64,000 bases of DNA from Micromonospora sp. WMMD980 (GCF_029626035.1 NZ_JARUBE010000003.1:5394001-5458000); one strand, 5' to 3'. Counted from the stretch's first letter, positions 53,989 through 63,503 are shown. The notes: a model not told the origin generated them from the sequence alone. Numbers and translations are program-made.

Positions 53989-56900
53989 ATGACGTCCGAG
54001 GCTCCGCACCGCCCCGGCCAGGAGCCGGGCGAGGTGTCGCCGGGCACCGGCGGACCGGTGCCGTACGGCGATCAGCCGGCGCAGCAGGACAACGGGTACC
54101 CCGGCACACCCGACCTCGGCTGGGCTCCGCCCCCGCCGGCCGGTCGGCCCGCCCCGGCCGCCCCGGCCTGGGCCGCCGGCGAGGACCAGCCACCCGCCTG
54201 GGCCCCGCCCACGGGTCAGCAGGTCACCGGCCGGGCCAGCGCCCAAGTGCCCCCGCCCGCCGACCCCGGTGGTCGCGGCCAGCAGCCCGCCTGGGGTGCT
54301 CCCGAGCCGGGCGCGCCCGCCTGGGCCACCCCCGGCCAGGGCGCACCCGCCTGGGGCGCCGCCGAGCAGACCGGCCCCGAGCGGGCCGGTCCGACGCCGC
54401 CGTCCTGGGCCGCCGCACCGCCGAACAACCCCGCCGATCCGGCACCGCCCGCCTGGGCCGCCGAACAGAACCGCCCCGCCTGGGGCGGCGGCCAGGCCGA
54501 CGAGCAACCCGCCTGGGCGCAGCCCGGCGACGCGGGCGCACGCGGCACCGGTTACGTGCCCGCGCCGGCCACTGTGCCGAACGAGACCTGGGTCACCCCG
54601 GTCGCCGCGGACGCCGGTGGGTCCGCTCCCGCCGCACCGCAGCGTGACGACGTGAGCCACTCCGGCGGTTGGGCCGTCGGGGCCGGCGCGCAGGCGGACG
54701 ACCCCAACCGCTCCGGCGGCTGGACGCCCCGCGACGAACCGGCCGACGATCCCCACCGCTCCGGCGGCTGGACGCCGCGCGACACGCAGCCGACCTGGGC
54801 CCCCACCGGCCAGCAGAGCGGTGCCACCTGGCCGCCCGCCGAGCCGACCGCCCGGGCCGCCGCCAAGGCCTCCGTGCCCGGCAGCGTCCGCCCGGAGCAG
54901 GCGTGGTCCACTCCGGAGCAGTCCGACCAGGACGGTCGCGTCGAGGACGACCCGCGGCGCTCCGGCGGATGGAACCCGACCGGTGGGCCGCAGCACGACG
55001 ACCCGGCCCGCTCCGGCGGCTGGCCCGCCCCGCAGGCCGAGAACCGGGCCGGTGACTGGGACGGGTCCACCCGGGACGACGACCCCGACCGCTCCGGCGG
55101 CTGGGCGGCCGGCGGGCGCGCCGCCGAGACACCGCAGACGAACACGTGGGGCGAGCCGGAGCAGTCCCGAGCCACCGGTTGGCACGGTGCCGAGGCGCCG
55201 CAGCGACAGGGCGACGAGCAGGCCGGCGGCTGGAATCCCGCCGTGGCCGTGCCGCCGCAGCGGGAGCCCGAGCGGCAGGCGGACGAGCCGGCGCAGCCCG
55301 GTTGGGGCGGCACCGGGGTGCCGGCCCGGGCCAGCGCGTCCGTGCCGACTCCGGACGCGCCGTCCGGCTGGGGCGGCACCAACCCCGACGAACAGGCACC
55401 CGAGCGGCCCGCGGTGCCGGACGCCGAGCCCTGGTCCCCCGCCGAGGCGTGGGGCCGGGCCGACGAGGCCGAGTCGGCACCGTCGCGTGGCTGGCAGCCG
55501 GCCGACGACGGTCCGGCCTACCAGCCCGCGCCCGCGCCGGGCATCGCCCCCGGCAACGCGGTGCCGCTGCCCGCCCAGGGACAGCGCGTGCCGGGGGCCG
55601 CCCTGGCCGCCTCGCCGCCCGCCGACCACCCGGCCGCCGCGCCGTTCGGCGCGGGCGAGCCGGAACACGCCGACGCCGGCTGGGGCACCTCCCGGTCCGG
55701 CCACGAGGAGCCGCAGTCGCCGGCCGGACCTGTCGTTCCCGGCCCGCGTACGTCGCCCGAGGCGGGCGCGGTCACGGCCAGCGCCTCGGTCCCGGTGGCC
55801 AGCCGCGTCGCCCCGCCGACCGACCAGCCGGTGCATCCCACCGGGTCCTCGACGCCACAGCCCCGGGTCTACGGCCGGCCGGCCCGTCCGGAGCCCGAGG
55901 AGAGCGACGGCCCGGACGACGCGCACGGCTATCCGGGCCACGCTGACCCGGCCGCCTTCGGCGGACCGCAGTCCCGGCCCGACGAGGGGCCCGGACACCC
56001 CGGATCCCCGTCCCGCTCCGACGACGGCCACGGCTACCCGGCGTCACCGTCGCGACCGGACGACGTACACGGTTATCCCGGCTCGCCGTCCCGTTCGGAC
56101 GACGGCTACCCCGGGCCGGGCGGTCCGCCGCCGTTCGGCGGCCCGCCGCCGCGGTCGGACGACGCGCACCGCTACCCCGGCCCGGACGGTCCGCCCGCCT
56201 TCGGCGGACCGCAGTCGCGGCCGGACGACGACGAGCCGCGCGGGTACGCCGAACCGTCGTCGCCGGCCGGCCCGGCGCCGTTCCCGGTCGGCGTGCCCTC
56301 CTTCGTCGACCCGCCCGGCAACAACCGGCCGGCCAACGGCGTGCACCCGCACGACGCCGAGCAGTCCGGTAGGCCACGCGACCCGTTCGGCGCGCCGGGT
56401 GGGCCGCAGAACCCGTTCGGGGGCCCCGGCGGTCACCAGGACGCGTTCCACGGGCCCGCCGGCCGACCCGACCCGTTCGGCGGCCGCGGCGGCCAGCCGG
56501 ACCCGTACGGTCCGCCGGCCGGTGGCCGCGCCTCGGTCGCCGTACCCGGTCAGGGTCCGGCGGGTGAGCCGGGCGGCTTCCCGCCCGCGTTCCCGCCGCC
56601 GCCGCAGCAGGCGCCGCCGGCCTGGTCGACCGACGGGCCGTCCGACGATTCCGACCAGGGCCGCTTCGACGCGTTCAAGCCGGACGCCGAGCCGCAGACC
56701 GAGGCGCCCACCCCGAAGGTGCGCAACGGGCGGGTACTCGCCGCCGTGCTGGTAGCGGCCGTGCTCATCCTCGCCGTGCCGCTGGGCCTGCTGACGCTGC
56801 TGGGCAAGATCAACGGCGACGACAAGCCGGCGGGATTCGACCCGGCGGTCGGCTCGTGCATCAAGCAGTCCGGCACCACGGCCGTGGCCACGAACTGCAA

Positions 56901-57033
56901 CGAGCAGGGCGCATTCAGCATCGTGTCGAAGGTGGACAACAAGGACAAGTGCGCCGACCTGTCCCAGCCCACCGTCGTCCTTCAGGACGGCGGCACCAAC
57001 CGGGTCCTCTGCCTGAAGCCGGCCGGCCAGTAA
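53989..57033 (+). CDS. Large repeat-rich membrane protein, LppU/SCO3897-like
   Basis: The protein is 1014 residues from ATG 53989, preceded by GGAGGAGG. Residues 1-~900 are cytosolic and low complexity (Pro, Gly, Ala, Asp, Trp), with PAWG/PAWA repeats, then at least six DDPxRSGGW units (residues ~230-380), then a Pro/Asp/Tyr-rich part. One transmembrane helix (VLAAVLVAAVLILAVPLGLLTLL) near residue 925 is followed by a ~90-residue extracytoplasmic domain with four Cys (CIKQSG, TNCNEQ, DKCADL, VLCLKP), the LppU-like module, probably disulfide-bonded. Function unknown. Confidence 0.75.
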   Translation: MTSEAPHRPGQEPGEVSPGTGGPVPYGDQPAQQDNGYPGTPDLGWAPPPPAGRPAPAAPAWAAGEDQPPAWAPPTGQQVTGRASAQVPPPADPGGRGQQPAWGAPEPGAPAWATPGQGAPAWGAAEQTGPERAGPTPPSWAAAPPNNPADPAPPAWAAEQNRPAWGGGQADEQPAWAQPGDAGARGTGYVPAPATVPNETWVTPVAADAGGSAPAAPQRDDVSHSGGWAVGAGAQADDPNRSGGWTPRDEPADDPHRSGGWTPRDTQPTWAPTGQQSGATWPPAEPTARAAAKASVPGSVRPEQAWSTPEQSDQDGRVEDDPRRSGGWNPTGGPQHDDPARSGGWPAPQAENRAGDWDGSTRDDDPDRSGGWAAGGRAAETPQTNTWGEPEQSRATGWHGAEAPQRQGDEQAGGWNPAVAVPPQREPERQADEPAQPGWGGTGVPARASASVPTPDAPSGWGGTNPDEQAPERPAVPDAEPWSPAEAWGRADEAESAPSRGWQPADDGPAYQPAPAPGIAPGNAVPLPAQGQRVPGAALAASPPADHPAAAPFGAGEPEHADAGWGTSRSGHEEPQSPAGPVVPGPRTSPEAGAVTASASVPVASRVAPPTDQPVHPTGSSTPQPRVYGRPARPEPEESDGPDDAHGYPGHADPAAFGGPQSRPDEGPGHPGSPSRSDDGHGYPASPSRPDDVHGYPGSPSRSDDGYPGPGGPPPFGGPPPRSDDAHRYPGPDGPPAFGGPQSRPDDDEPRGYAEPSSPAGPAPFPVGVPSFVDPPGNNRPANGVHPHDAEQSGRPRDPFGAPGGPQNPFGGPGGHQDAFHGPAGRPDPFGGRGGQPDPYGPPAGGRASVAVPGQGPAGEPGGFPPAFPPPPQQAPPAWSTDGPSDDSDQGRFDAFKPDAEPQTEAPTPKVRNGRVLAAVLVAAVLILAVPLGLLTLLGKINGDDKPAGFDPAVGSCIKQSGTTAVATNCNEQGAFSIVSKVDNKDKCADLSQPTVVLQDGGTNRVLCLKPAGQ

Positions 57034-57040
57034 CACCTCC

Positions 57041-57079
57041 GCGAAGCGCCCGCCCCCGACCCGGGGGCGGGCGCTTCGC
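57041..57079 (+). terminator. Strong terminator after the LppU-like gene
   Basis: An 18-bp perfect stem (GCGAAGCGCCCGCCCCCG and complement) with an ACC loop. The remnant recombinase frame begins directly at its 3' foot. Confidence 0.9.
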
Positions 57080-57080
57080 G

Positions 57081-58787
57081 CTGCGGTGTGCGGCTCTTCA
57101 CCCGGCGGTCTCCGCCGACGGCGATGCCCGCAACGGCCGGTCCCTCGCCGAGCAGGAATCCGAACTACGCGGCCTAGCCGCCCGCCTCGGCCTCTTCGTC
57201 GTCGCCGAGTACGTCGAGCGCGAGGGCACGGGCGCCTCTCGGTTCTCCCAGAAGGCCCGGCCCCAATGGCAGAAGGCCCTAGATGACCTCCGGGTCGGCG
57301 ACGGCTTCCGTACCATCCTCGCGTGGTCGCCAGACCGCGCCGACCGCCGAGGCGCCGTCGAGATCGGGAAGATCCTCGACGAGCACGCTGACGGCTCGCG
57401 CCGGATCGTCGGAGCCGACGGGACCGACACAGGCGACCCCAAGCGGCGGCTGGAACTCATCCTCCGCGCTGAGATTGCCCGCGAGAAGGTCGAGAACCTC
57501 TCTCGCCGCGTCAGCCGTACCAAGAAGTTCCGGCGCGCCGAGGGCCGCTGGCTCGGAGGCCAAGCCCCGTACGGGCTCCGCATCGTGGACGGCCAGCTCG
57601 CCCACGACCCCGACACGTACCCGGTCGCGCGCCGGATCGCCGACGAACTGCTCACCGGCTCAACGATCTGGGCGACGGTCAAGGGCTTCAACGACGACGG
57701 CATACCCTCCCCGCGCGGCAAGTCCTGGGGCGTCGGCAGCCTCGCCGCCCTCATCCGCTCGCCCGGCTTCGCCGGCCTCCAGTCCATCCGCGAGCGCACG
57801 CCCGAGGGTCGCTGGGCGTACGTCGCCGAGCCCTACCGGAACGAGCACGGCCAGACCGTGAGCGTCGGCGAGGGCGTAGTCAGCCCCGGCGAGCGTGCAC
57901 GTATCCTCGTCGCGGTCAACGGCCGCGCGGCGACCACGGCCGATCGTGGCGGCCGGTTCGTCGGTCGCGGCGACCGCCGCTCGTCGACGCTCCTCGCCGA
58001 CGCCCTGCGCTGCGCTGAGTGCGGCGGCCGGACGGCCCAGAGCGGGGCCACGGGCCGCAAGGTCTACCGCTGCGGCAACTACGGCAACGGAAAGAGGTGC
58101 GGCGGCTTTACGGCCCCGCTCGCCGAGACGGACGAGGCCGTATCCCTCGCCTTCCTCCGCCGCCTCGCCGAACTTGAGTCCGGCGACCCCTTGCTAGAGG
58201 CCGTCGCCGACGCCTGGGTCGCCCGCGTCGCCCCCGAGGACCTAGCGGCCCGCGACTCCGCACAGGATGCCCTAGACGCCGCCCGAGCGGACCTCGCGCG
58301 AATGCGCCGCCTCATCGCCGCTGGGACGTTCACCGAGGAGGACGCCGCCGAGGTCATGCCCGAGCTTCGCGCGAAGGTCAAGGCCGCCGAGGACGCCCTC
58401 GCCCGTATCCCGATCCCCGAGGCCGATATCTCGCCCCTGCTGGACCTTGCGCAGTCTGTTCCCGCGTGGTTCGACCTCCCTGAGGCCGAGCGTCGCGGCC
58501 TCCTCGGGCTGGCGATCGCGGAGGTACGCGCCACCCGCGCGGCTGGGCGAGGTACCCGGTTCCGGCCGGACGAGCGCCTCCTGATCGTCTGGGCCGACGG
58601 GACGTCGTCCCGGCCCGCGCCCGTGAGGGTCGACGAGAAGGCCGAGCGGGTCGCGAAGGTCCTCGCCATGTTGGCCGAAGATCCGGCTCTCTCGCTCGCG
58701 GATGTGGCCCAAGCGATCGGCCGCTCGCCGCGAACGGCCCGCGGCGTCCTCGACGCCGCCCGAGCCGTGCCTTCCGACACCCACTGA
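57081..58787 (+). pseudogene. Large serine recombinase, 5' end lost or damaged
   Basis: About 568 residues are in frame. The recombinase domain follows the resolvase-like N-domain (GRSLAEQESELRGLAARLG, then ILAWSPDRADRRGAVE) with APYGLRIVDG and GIPSPRGKSWGVGSLAALI. A zinc ribbon (CAECGG ... CGNYGNGKRCGG) and coiled coil (residues ~380-450) follow, then an HTH-like end. No ATG, GTG or TTG exists in this frame near the N-terminus. Where family members read Y-x-R-V-S, this frame gives H-P-A-V-S; a neighbouring frame from GTG 57088 gives FTRRS. The catalytic start is thus broken. Lower GC3 than neighbours supports transfer. Confidence 0.75.
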
Positions 58788-58817
58788 CTCCCCGCCCCGC
58801 CCAACCAAGGAGCCTCA

Positions 58818-58978
58818 ATGCCCTGGGGAGCACAACCCGCAGAGCTTGTCCACGCCCCGCCGTCGTACCCGTGCTCGACTACTACACCGGCGAGGGCGAA
58901 ATCTTCACGATCCGCTGCATCGCGCAGCGCGTGGTGAAAGCACCGGGAGTTTCCCCAGGCCTTACCGTGATCGCGTGA
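58818..58978 (+). pseudogene. Phage-like small gene with a frameshift
   Basis: ATG 58818 has a good AAGGAG site and starts MPWGAQPAELVHAPPSYP. A +1 frame then continues with VLDYYTGEGEIFTIRCIAQ and ends at TGA 58976-58978. One extra C near 58869-58870 would join them into a ~53-residue protein. The stop overlaps the next GTG, as in a compact phage operon. Could be real decay or a base error. Confidence 0.45.
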
Positions 58979-59289
58979 ACCTCACTCCTGCCCCCGCCGT
59001 CGCCGGCACGCCCGCGACTATCCACGTCGGCGACGACGCCTACCCGGCCGTCGTCGTCCGCGCGTCGGCGACTGCCGTAACCGTCCGGCGCGTCGAGGCC
59101 GTCGGTGAGCGTCGCAACCGCGAACACTCCGCGATCGTCGGCGCAGGCGACCTGACCGCCCCGGTCGGTCCGCCGGAGGTGTACCGACTCCTTGACGGCC
59201 GCTACCGCACCCGCTCGGCATTCCTCACGCTCGGCGACGCCGTGTCTCGTACGCCTCTTCCCGCGCCCCGTCGCGCCGGCTGGTCACCC
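58975..59289 (+). pseudogene. Phage-like small gene lacking its stop
   Basis: GTG 58975 starts a protein with HVGDDAYPAVVVRASATAVTVRRVEA and later VYRLLDGRYRTRSAFLTLG. This is the pattern of small phage or integrative-element proteins that end shortly after a TLGxRxx motif. No stop follows; the frame runs without interruption into the thioredoxin/NHL gene, so the 3' end was probably removed at the element boundary. Confidence 0.45.
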
Positions 59290-59310
59290 ATGGTGAGGCA
59301 GGATGGACCC

Positions 59311-61140
59311 ATGGCAGCACGCGTACGCGCGCCCGAGCTTCGCGGCCGGGCCTGGCTCAACACCGGCGGCAAGGCCCTCACGCTGGCCGACCTAAAGGGT
59401 CGTATAACCGTCCTAGATTTTTGGACCTTCTGCTGCATCAACTGCCTGCACGTGCTCGACGAGCTGCGCCCGCTCGAGGAGAAGTACGGCGACGTGCTCG
59501 TGGTGATCGGCGTGCACTCGCCGAAGTTCGAGCACGAGAAGGACCCGGACGCGCTCGCCGCGGCCGTCGAGCGCTACGGCGTGCACCACCCGGTGCTCGA
59601 CGACCCCGAGATGGACATGTGGCAGCAGTACGCGGCGAAGGCCTGGCCGACGCTCTCGGTGGTCGACCCCGAGGGGTACGTGGTCGCCACCATGGCCGGC
59701 GAGGGGCACGCCGAGGGGCTGGCCCGGCTGGTCGACGACCTGATCGCCACCCACGAGGCGAAGGGCACCCTGCACCGCGGCGAGGGCCCGTACGTGCCGC
59801 CCGCCGAGCCGGAGACGGCGCTGCGCTTCCCCGGCAAGGCCGTCGCGCTCGACGGTGGCAACCTGCTGGTCTCCGACTCGGCCCGGCACTCCCTGGTCGA
59901 GCTGGCCCCGGACGGGGAGACGGTGCGCCGGATCGGCGCGGGTGGGCGGGGCCGGACGGACGGCCCGGCGACCGCCGCCACCTTCGCCGAGCCGCAGGGG
60001 CTCTGCCTGCTGCCGCCGCACGTGGCCGAGGTGGCCGGCTACGACGTGGTCGTCGCGGACACGGTCAACCACCTGCTGCGCGGCGTACGGCTGTCCTCCG
60101 GCGAGGTGGTCACGGTGGCCGGCACCGGGCGGCAGTGGCGCTCGACGGTCGACGACCACGCGCACGACGCCCGCTCGGTCGACCTCTCCTCCCCTTGGGA
60201 CGTGGCCTGGTACGACGACCGGGTGGTGGTGGCGATGGCCGGAATCCACCAGCTCTGGTGGTTCGACCCGATCAGACGGACCGCCGGCATGTACGCCGGC
60301 ACCACGGTCGAGGCGCTGCGGGACGGTCCGCTGCCGGACGTCTGGATGGCCCAGCCCTCCGGGCTGTCGGTCTCGGCCGACGGCTCCCGGCTGTGGGTGG
60401 CCGACAGCGAGACCAGCGCGATCCGGTGGGTCGCCGGCGGCGAGATGCACACCGCCGTCGGTCAGGGCCTGTTCGACTTCGGCCACGTCGACGGGCCGGC
60501 CGACCAGGCGTTGCTCCAGCACCCGCTGGGCGTCTGCGCGCTGCCCGACGGCTCGGTGCTGATCGCGGACACGTACAACGGCGCGGTGCGCCGCTTCGAC
60601 CCGGAGACCGGCCAGGTCGGCACGGTGGCCGACGGGCTGGCCGAGCCGAGCGACCTGGTGGTCACCGCCGAGGGCGAGGTGCTGGTGGTCGAGTCGGCGG
60701 CGCACCGGCTGACCCGGCTGGCGCCCGGCGCGCTGACGGCGGCGGGGGCGGACACGGTGGCCGGGCCGAGGCACCGGCTGGAGCGGAAGCCGACCGACGT
60801 GACGGCCGGCGAGCTGACCCTCGACGTGATCTTCACACCGGCGCCGGGGCAGAAGCTGGACGAGACGTACGGGCCGTCGACCCGGCTGGTGGTCTCGGCG
60901 TCCCCACCGGAGCTGCTGGTGGAGGGGGCCGGTACGACCACCGACCTGTCCCGCCGGCTGCTGGTCAACGGTGACGTGGCGCAGGGGGTGCTCCAGGTGA
61001 CCGCACAGGCGGCCACCTGCGACGCCGACGTGGAGCACGCCGCGTGCCACCTGACCCGGCAGGACTGGGGCGTACCGGTCCGGGTGGTCACCGGCGGCGT
61101 CACCCGTCTCCCCCTGGTCCTGCGCGGCTTGAACGAGTGA
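59311..61140 (+). CDS. Thioredoxin-like/NHL-repeat protein
   Basis: The protein is 609 residues from ATG 59311, with GAGGCAGGA upstream. The N-terminal thioredoxin-fold domain has WTFCCINCLHVLDEL; Cys42 and Cys45 form a CINC redox pair. Residues ~170-480 are an NHL beta-propeller with blades such as LLVSDSARHSLVEL, VVADTVNHLLRG, LWVADSETSAIRW and LIADTYNGAVRRFD. A small C-terminal beta domain follows. The protein resembles NHLRC2-type proteins; substrate unknown. The first ~37 codons use CTA, ATA, TTT and GCA, unlike the rest. The TGA abuts repeat copy D. Confidence 0.85.
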   Translation: MAARVRAPELRGRAWLNTGGKALTLADLKGRITVLDFWTFCCINCLHVLDELRPLEEKYGDVLVVIGVHSPKFEHEKDPDALAAAVERYGVHHPVLDDPEMDMWQQYAAKAWPTLSVVDPEGYVVATMAGEGHAEGLARLVDDLIATHEAKGTLHRGEGPYVPPAEPETALRFPGKAVALDGGNLLVSDSARHSLVELAPDGETVRRIGAGGRGRTDGPATAATFAEPQGLCLLPPHVAEVAGYDVVVADTVNHLLRGVRLSSGEVVTVAGTGRQWRSTVDDHAHDARSVDLSSPWDVAWYDDRVVVAMAGIHQLWWFDPIRRTAGMYAGTTVEALRDGPLPDVWMAQPSGLSVSADGSRLWVADSETSAIRWVAGGEMHTAVGQGLFDFGHVDGPADQALLQHPLGVCALPDGSVLIADTYNGAVRRFDPETGQVGTVADGLAEPSDLVVTAEGEVLVVESAAHRLTRLAPGALTAAGADTVAGPRHRLERKPTDVTAGELTLDVIFTPAPGQKLDETYGPSTRLVVSASPPELLVEGAGTTTDLSRRLLVNGDVAQGVLQVTAQAATCDADVEHAACHLTRQDWGVPVRVVTGGVTRLPLVLRGLNE

Positions 61141-61193
61141 TAAAAGGGGGCCCCTGCTATGCAGAATGTGTTAACTGGGGGCCCCTCCTTTCA
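61141..61193. repeat. GGGGCCCC palindromic element, copy D
   Basis: Two GGGGGCCCC boxes flank CTATGCAGAATGTG and GTTAAC. It starts at the base after the NHL-gene TGA and ends in the pxpA stop codon on the other strand. Its reverse complement lines up with copy A over most of its length. Confidence 0.85.
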
Positions 61194-61940
61194 CGCGAAC
61201 GGAGTGAGCGTGACCCCCGCGTCGAGGAGCGCCGCCCGCACCAGCTCCGCGCAGCGCACCGCGCCCGGCGTGTCCCCGTGCAGGCAGATCGACTCCACCG
61301 GGCAGGAGACCGCGCTGCCGTCGACCGCGACCACGGTCCGCTCGACCGCCATCCGCACCGCCCGGGCGGCGACCTGGTCCGGGTCGGTGACCAGCGCGTT
61401 CGCGGCGCTTCGGGGCACCAGCGCGCCGTTGGGCAGATAGTTGCGGTCGGCGAAGCCCTCGGCGACCACCCGCAGGCCGGCGCCGGCCGCGAGCTGGGCG
61501 AGCACGGTCCCGGGTTGGCAGAGCACCGGCAGCTCGTGGTCGTAGCCGCTGATCGCCGCCACCAGCGCGGCGGCCTGCGCCTCGTCGCGCGCGGCCGCGT
61601 GGTAGAGCGCACCGTGCGGCTTCAGGTAGCGCACCCGGGTGCGGTAGAGCCGGCAGAACGCGTCGAGCGCCCCGAGCTGGTAGATCGTCTCGTCGCGCAG
61701 CTCGGCGAAGTCGTAGGCGATGTGCCGGCGGCCGAAGCCGGCGAGGTCCCGGTAGCCGACCTGCGCGCCGACCGCGACGCCGCGCTCGGCGGCACCGGCG
61801 CAGACCCGGTGCATGGTGGCCGCGTCACCGGCGTGGAAGCCGCAGGCCACGTTCGCGGAGCTGATCAGCCCGAGCAGCGCCTCATCGTCGCCGAGCCGCC
61901 AGCTGCCGAATCCCTCACCGAGGTCAGCGTTGAGGTCCAT
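61191..61940 (-). CDS. pxpA: 5-oxoprolinase subunit A (LamB/YcsF family)
   Basis: A 249-residue subunit with the LamB/YcsF pattern: MDLNADLGEGFG, ISSANVACGFHAGDA, VGAQVGYRDLAGFGRR, RYLKPHGALYH and SICLHGDTPGAV. Together with PxpB and PxpC it cleaves 5-oxoproline (pyroglutamate) to glutamate using ATP. Last gene of pxpB-pxpC-pxpA; its ATG lies inside the end of pxpC (17-base overlap). Confidence 0.93.
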   Translation of the reverse strand: MDLNADLGEGFGSWRLGDDEALLGLISSANVACGFHAGDAATMHRVCAGAAERGVAVGAQVGYRDLAGFGRRHIAYDFAELRDETIYQLGALDAFCRLYRTRVRYLKPHGALYHAAARDEAQAAALVAAISGYDHELPVLCQPGTVLAQLAAGAGLRVVAEGFADRNYLPNGALVPRSAANALVTDPDQVAARAVRMAVERTVVAVDGSAVSCPVESICLHGDTPGAVRCAELVRAALLDAGVTLTPFA

Positions 61941-62892
61941 GGAACCTCACCGTAGTGCCTGGGCGGGCCTGGGCGAGCGGCGTCACGTCGTCGACCACCC
62001 CGATGACCGGGTAGCCGCCGGTGGTGGGGTGGTCGGCCAGGAAGACCAGCGGTTGGCCGTCCGGCGGCACCTGCACCGCGCCGAGCACCAGGCCCTCGCT
62101 CGGCAGTTCGCCGGCCACCGCGCGGGGCAGGGCCGCGCCGGCCAGCCGCGCGCCGACCCGGTTGCTGTCCGTCCCGACGGTGTACGCGCTGCCGAGCAGC
62201 CGGTCGAGCGCGGCCGGGGTGAACCAGTCCCGCCGGGGTCCGGGTCGCACGGCCAGCCACACCTCGGTCGGGGGCAGCCGGGTGACGGTGAGGTCCACCG
62301 GCGCCGGCGGGCCGGCCGGGGCACCCAGGGGGAGCCGATCCCCGTCGCGCAGCGGTGGGGGCCCCAGGCCGGAAAGGGTGTCGGTGGAGCGGCTGCCGAG
62401 CACCGGCTCCACCGCGATCCCGCCGCTGACGGCCAGCCAGGTCCGCACCCCGACGCGGGCCGGCCCGATCCGCAGCACCGCCCCGGCCGGCAGCGACAAC
62501 GGCCGGCCCACGTCCCCGGGCCGTCGGACGCGCCCACCGGGCGGCTCGGCGTCGCCGGCCACCGCCGACGGACCGACGCGGGCCGGCGGCGGACCGCCGG
62601 GACACCGCTCCGGCCGGACGACTGTCGAGCCCGGGCGGGGTGGGTGCTCGACGTACACGTCGGCCGGGGTTCCGGTGAGCGCGACGGTGACCGCCCGGGT
62701 GACTCGCAGCACGCAACCGGTGACCGTGATCTCCAGGCCGGCGGCGTGCTCCGGGTTGCCGACGAGCCGGTTGGCCAGGCGCAGGGCACCCGGGTCGAGC
62801 GCGCCGGAGCGGGGAACGCCGAGGTGGGCCCAGGCGGGCCGGCCCTGGTCCTGCACCGTGGTGAGCGCGCCGGCCCGCAGCACCTCGATCAC
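61924..62892 (-). CDS. pxpC: 5-oxoprolinase subunit C
   Basis: A 322-residue cyclophilin-like carboxyltransferase-type subunit starting IEVLRAGALTTVQDQGRPAW at GTG 62892. Family blocks include GVPRSGALDPGALRLANRLVGN, RTWLAVSGGIAVEPVLGSRS and FLADHPTTGGYPVIGVV near the end. It overlaps pxpB at its start (GTGA) and pxpA at its end, so all three are made together. Confidence 0.92.
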   Translation of the reverse strand: MIEVLRAGALTTVQDQGRPAWAHLGVPRSGALDPGALRLANRLVGNPEHAAGLEITVTGCVLRVTRAVTVALTGTPADVYVEHPPRPGSTVVRPERCPGGPPPARVGPSAVAGDAEPPGGRVRRPGDVGRPLSLPAGAVLRIGPARVGVRTWLAVSGGIAVEPVLGSRSTDTLSGLGPPPLRDGDRLPLGAPAGPPAPVDLTVTRLPPTEVWLAVRPGPRRDWFTPAALDRLLGSAYTVGTDSNRVGARLAGAALPRAVAGELPSEGLVLGAVQVPPDGQPLVFLADHPTTGGYPVIGVVDDVTPLAQARPGTTVRFHGPQR

Positions 62893-63503
62893 GACGCGTC
62901 GACCAGCCGGACCCGGGTGCCGGGGGTGAGCCGGGCCGGTGGGTCGGCCCGCACGTCGAAGAGAGCCATCCCGGTCCGCCCGACCAGCAGCCAGCCGCCG
63001 GGCGACGCGGTCGGGTAGATGCCCGCGTACGGGCCGGCGAGCGCGACGGAGCCGGCCGGCACCCGGGTGCGCGGGGTGGCGAGCCGTGGCACGGCCAGCT
63101 CCGGCGGCAGCCCGGCGAGGTAGGCGAAACCGGGCGCGAAGCCGCAGAACGCAACCCGGAACCCGGTGCGCCGCAGCCGGTCGACCACGGCCGGCACGTC
63201 CACGCCCCAGTGGTCGGCGACCGCCGGCAGGTCCGCGCCGTCGTACACGGTGGGCACCCGGACCTCGGCGGTGTCGGCGGCGGACGCGGAGCCGGCGGGG
63301 TGCCAGCCGGCGATCCGCGCGGCGGTCGCCGTCGGGTCGGGCACGCCGTCGAGCAGCACGGTGCGCGCGGCCGGCACGATGTCGACGGCGACCAGGTCGC
63401 CGGCGGCGCGCCGGCGCCACAGCTCGGCACGCCACGCCTCGACCTGGTCGGCGTCGTCGCAGTCGAGCAGCAGGGCGTGCGCCCCGGCGGGTCGGATCCG
63501 CAT
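62889..63503 (-). CDS. pxpB: 5-oxoprolinase subunit B
   Basis: A 204-residue KipI-like subunit with the signatures VPTVYDGADLPAVADHWG, RVAFCGFAPGFAYLAGLP and RVPAGSVALAGPYAGIYP. First gene of the operon, ATG 63503; the promoter is in the 75-bp gap shared with the divergent membrane protein gene, which carries a 12-bp palindrome. Confidence 0.92.
   Translation of the reverse strand: MRIRPAGAHALLLDCDDADQVEAWRAELWRRRAAGDLVAVDIVPAARTVLLDGVPDPTATAARIAGWHPAGSASAADTAEVRVPTVYDGADLPAVADHWGVDVPAVVDRLRRTGFRVAFCGFAPGFAYLAGLPPELAVPRLATPRTRVPAGSVALAGPYAGIYPTASPGGWLLVGRTGMALFDVRADPPARLTPGTRVRLVDAS

Larger units (their letters stand above)
57081..59290 (+). mobile_element. Decayed integrative element remnant
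   Basis: It holds the recombinase pseudogene and two phage-like scraps, with codon use visibly less GC-biased than the genes on either side. The left boundary coincides with the LppU terminator. The right boundary lies before or inside the 5' part of the thioredoxin/NHL gene. No convincing att repeat was found, fitting loss of the left end. Confidence 0.55.

Noticed and set aside
57086..59270. Possible att core direct repeat: CTCTTC near 57093 and near 59251
   Set aside because: Only six to nine bases match and the left copy lies in the recombinase reading frame; too short to call attachment sites.
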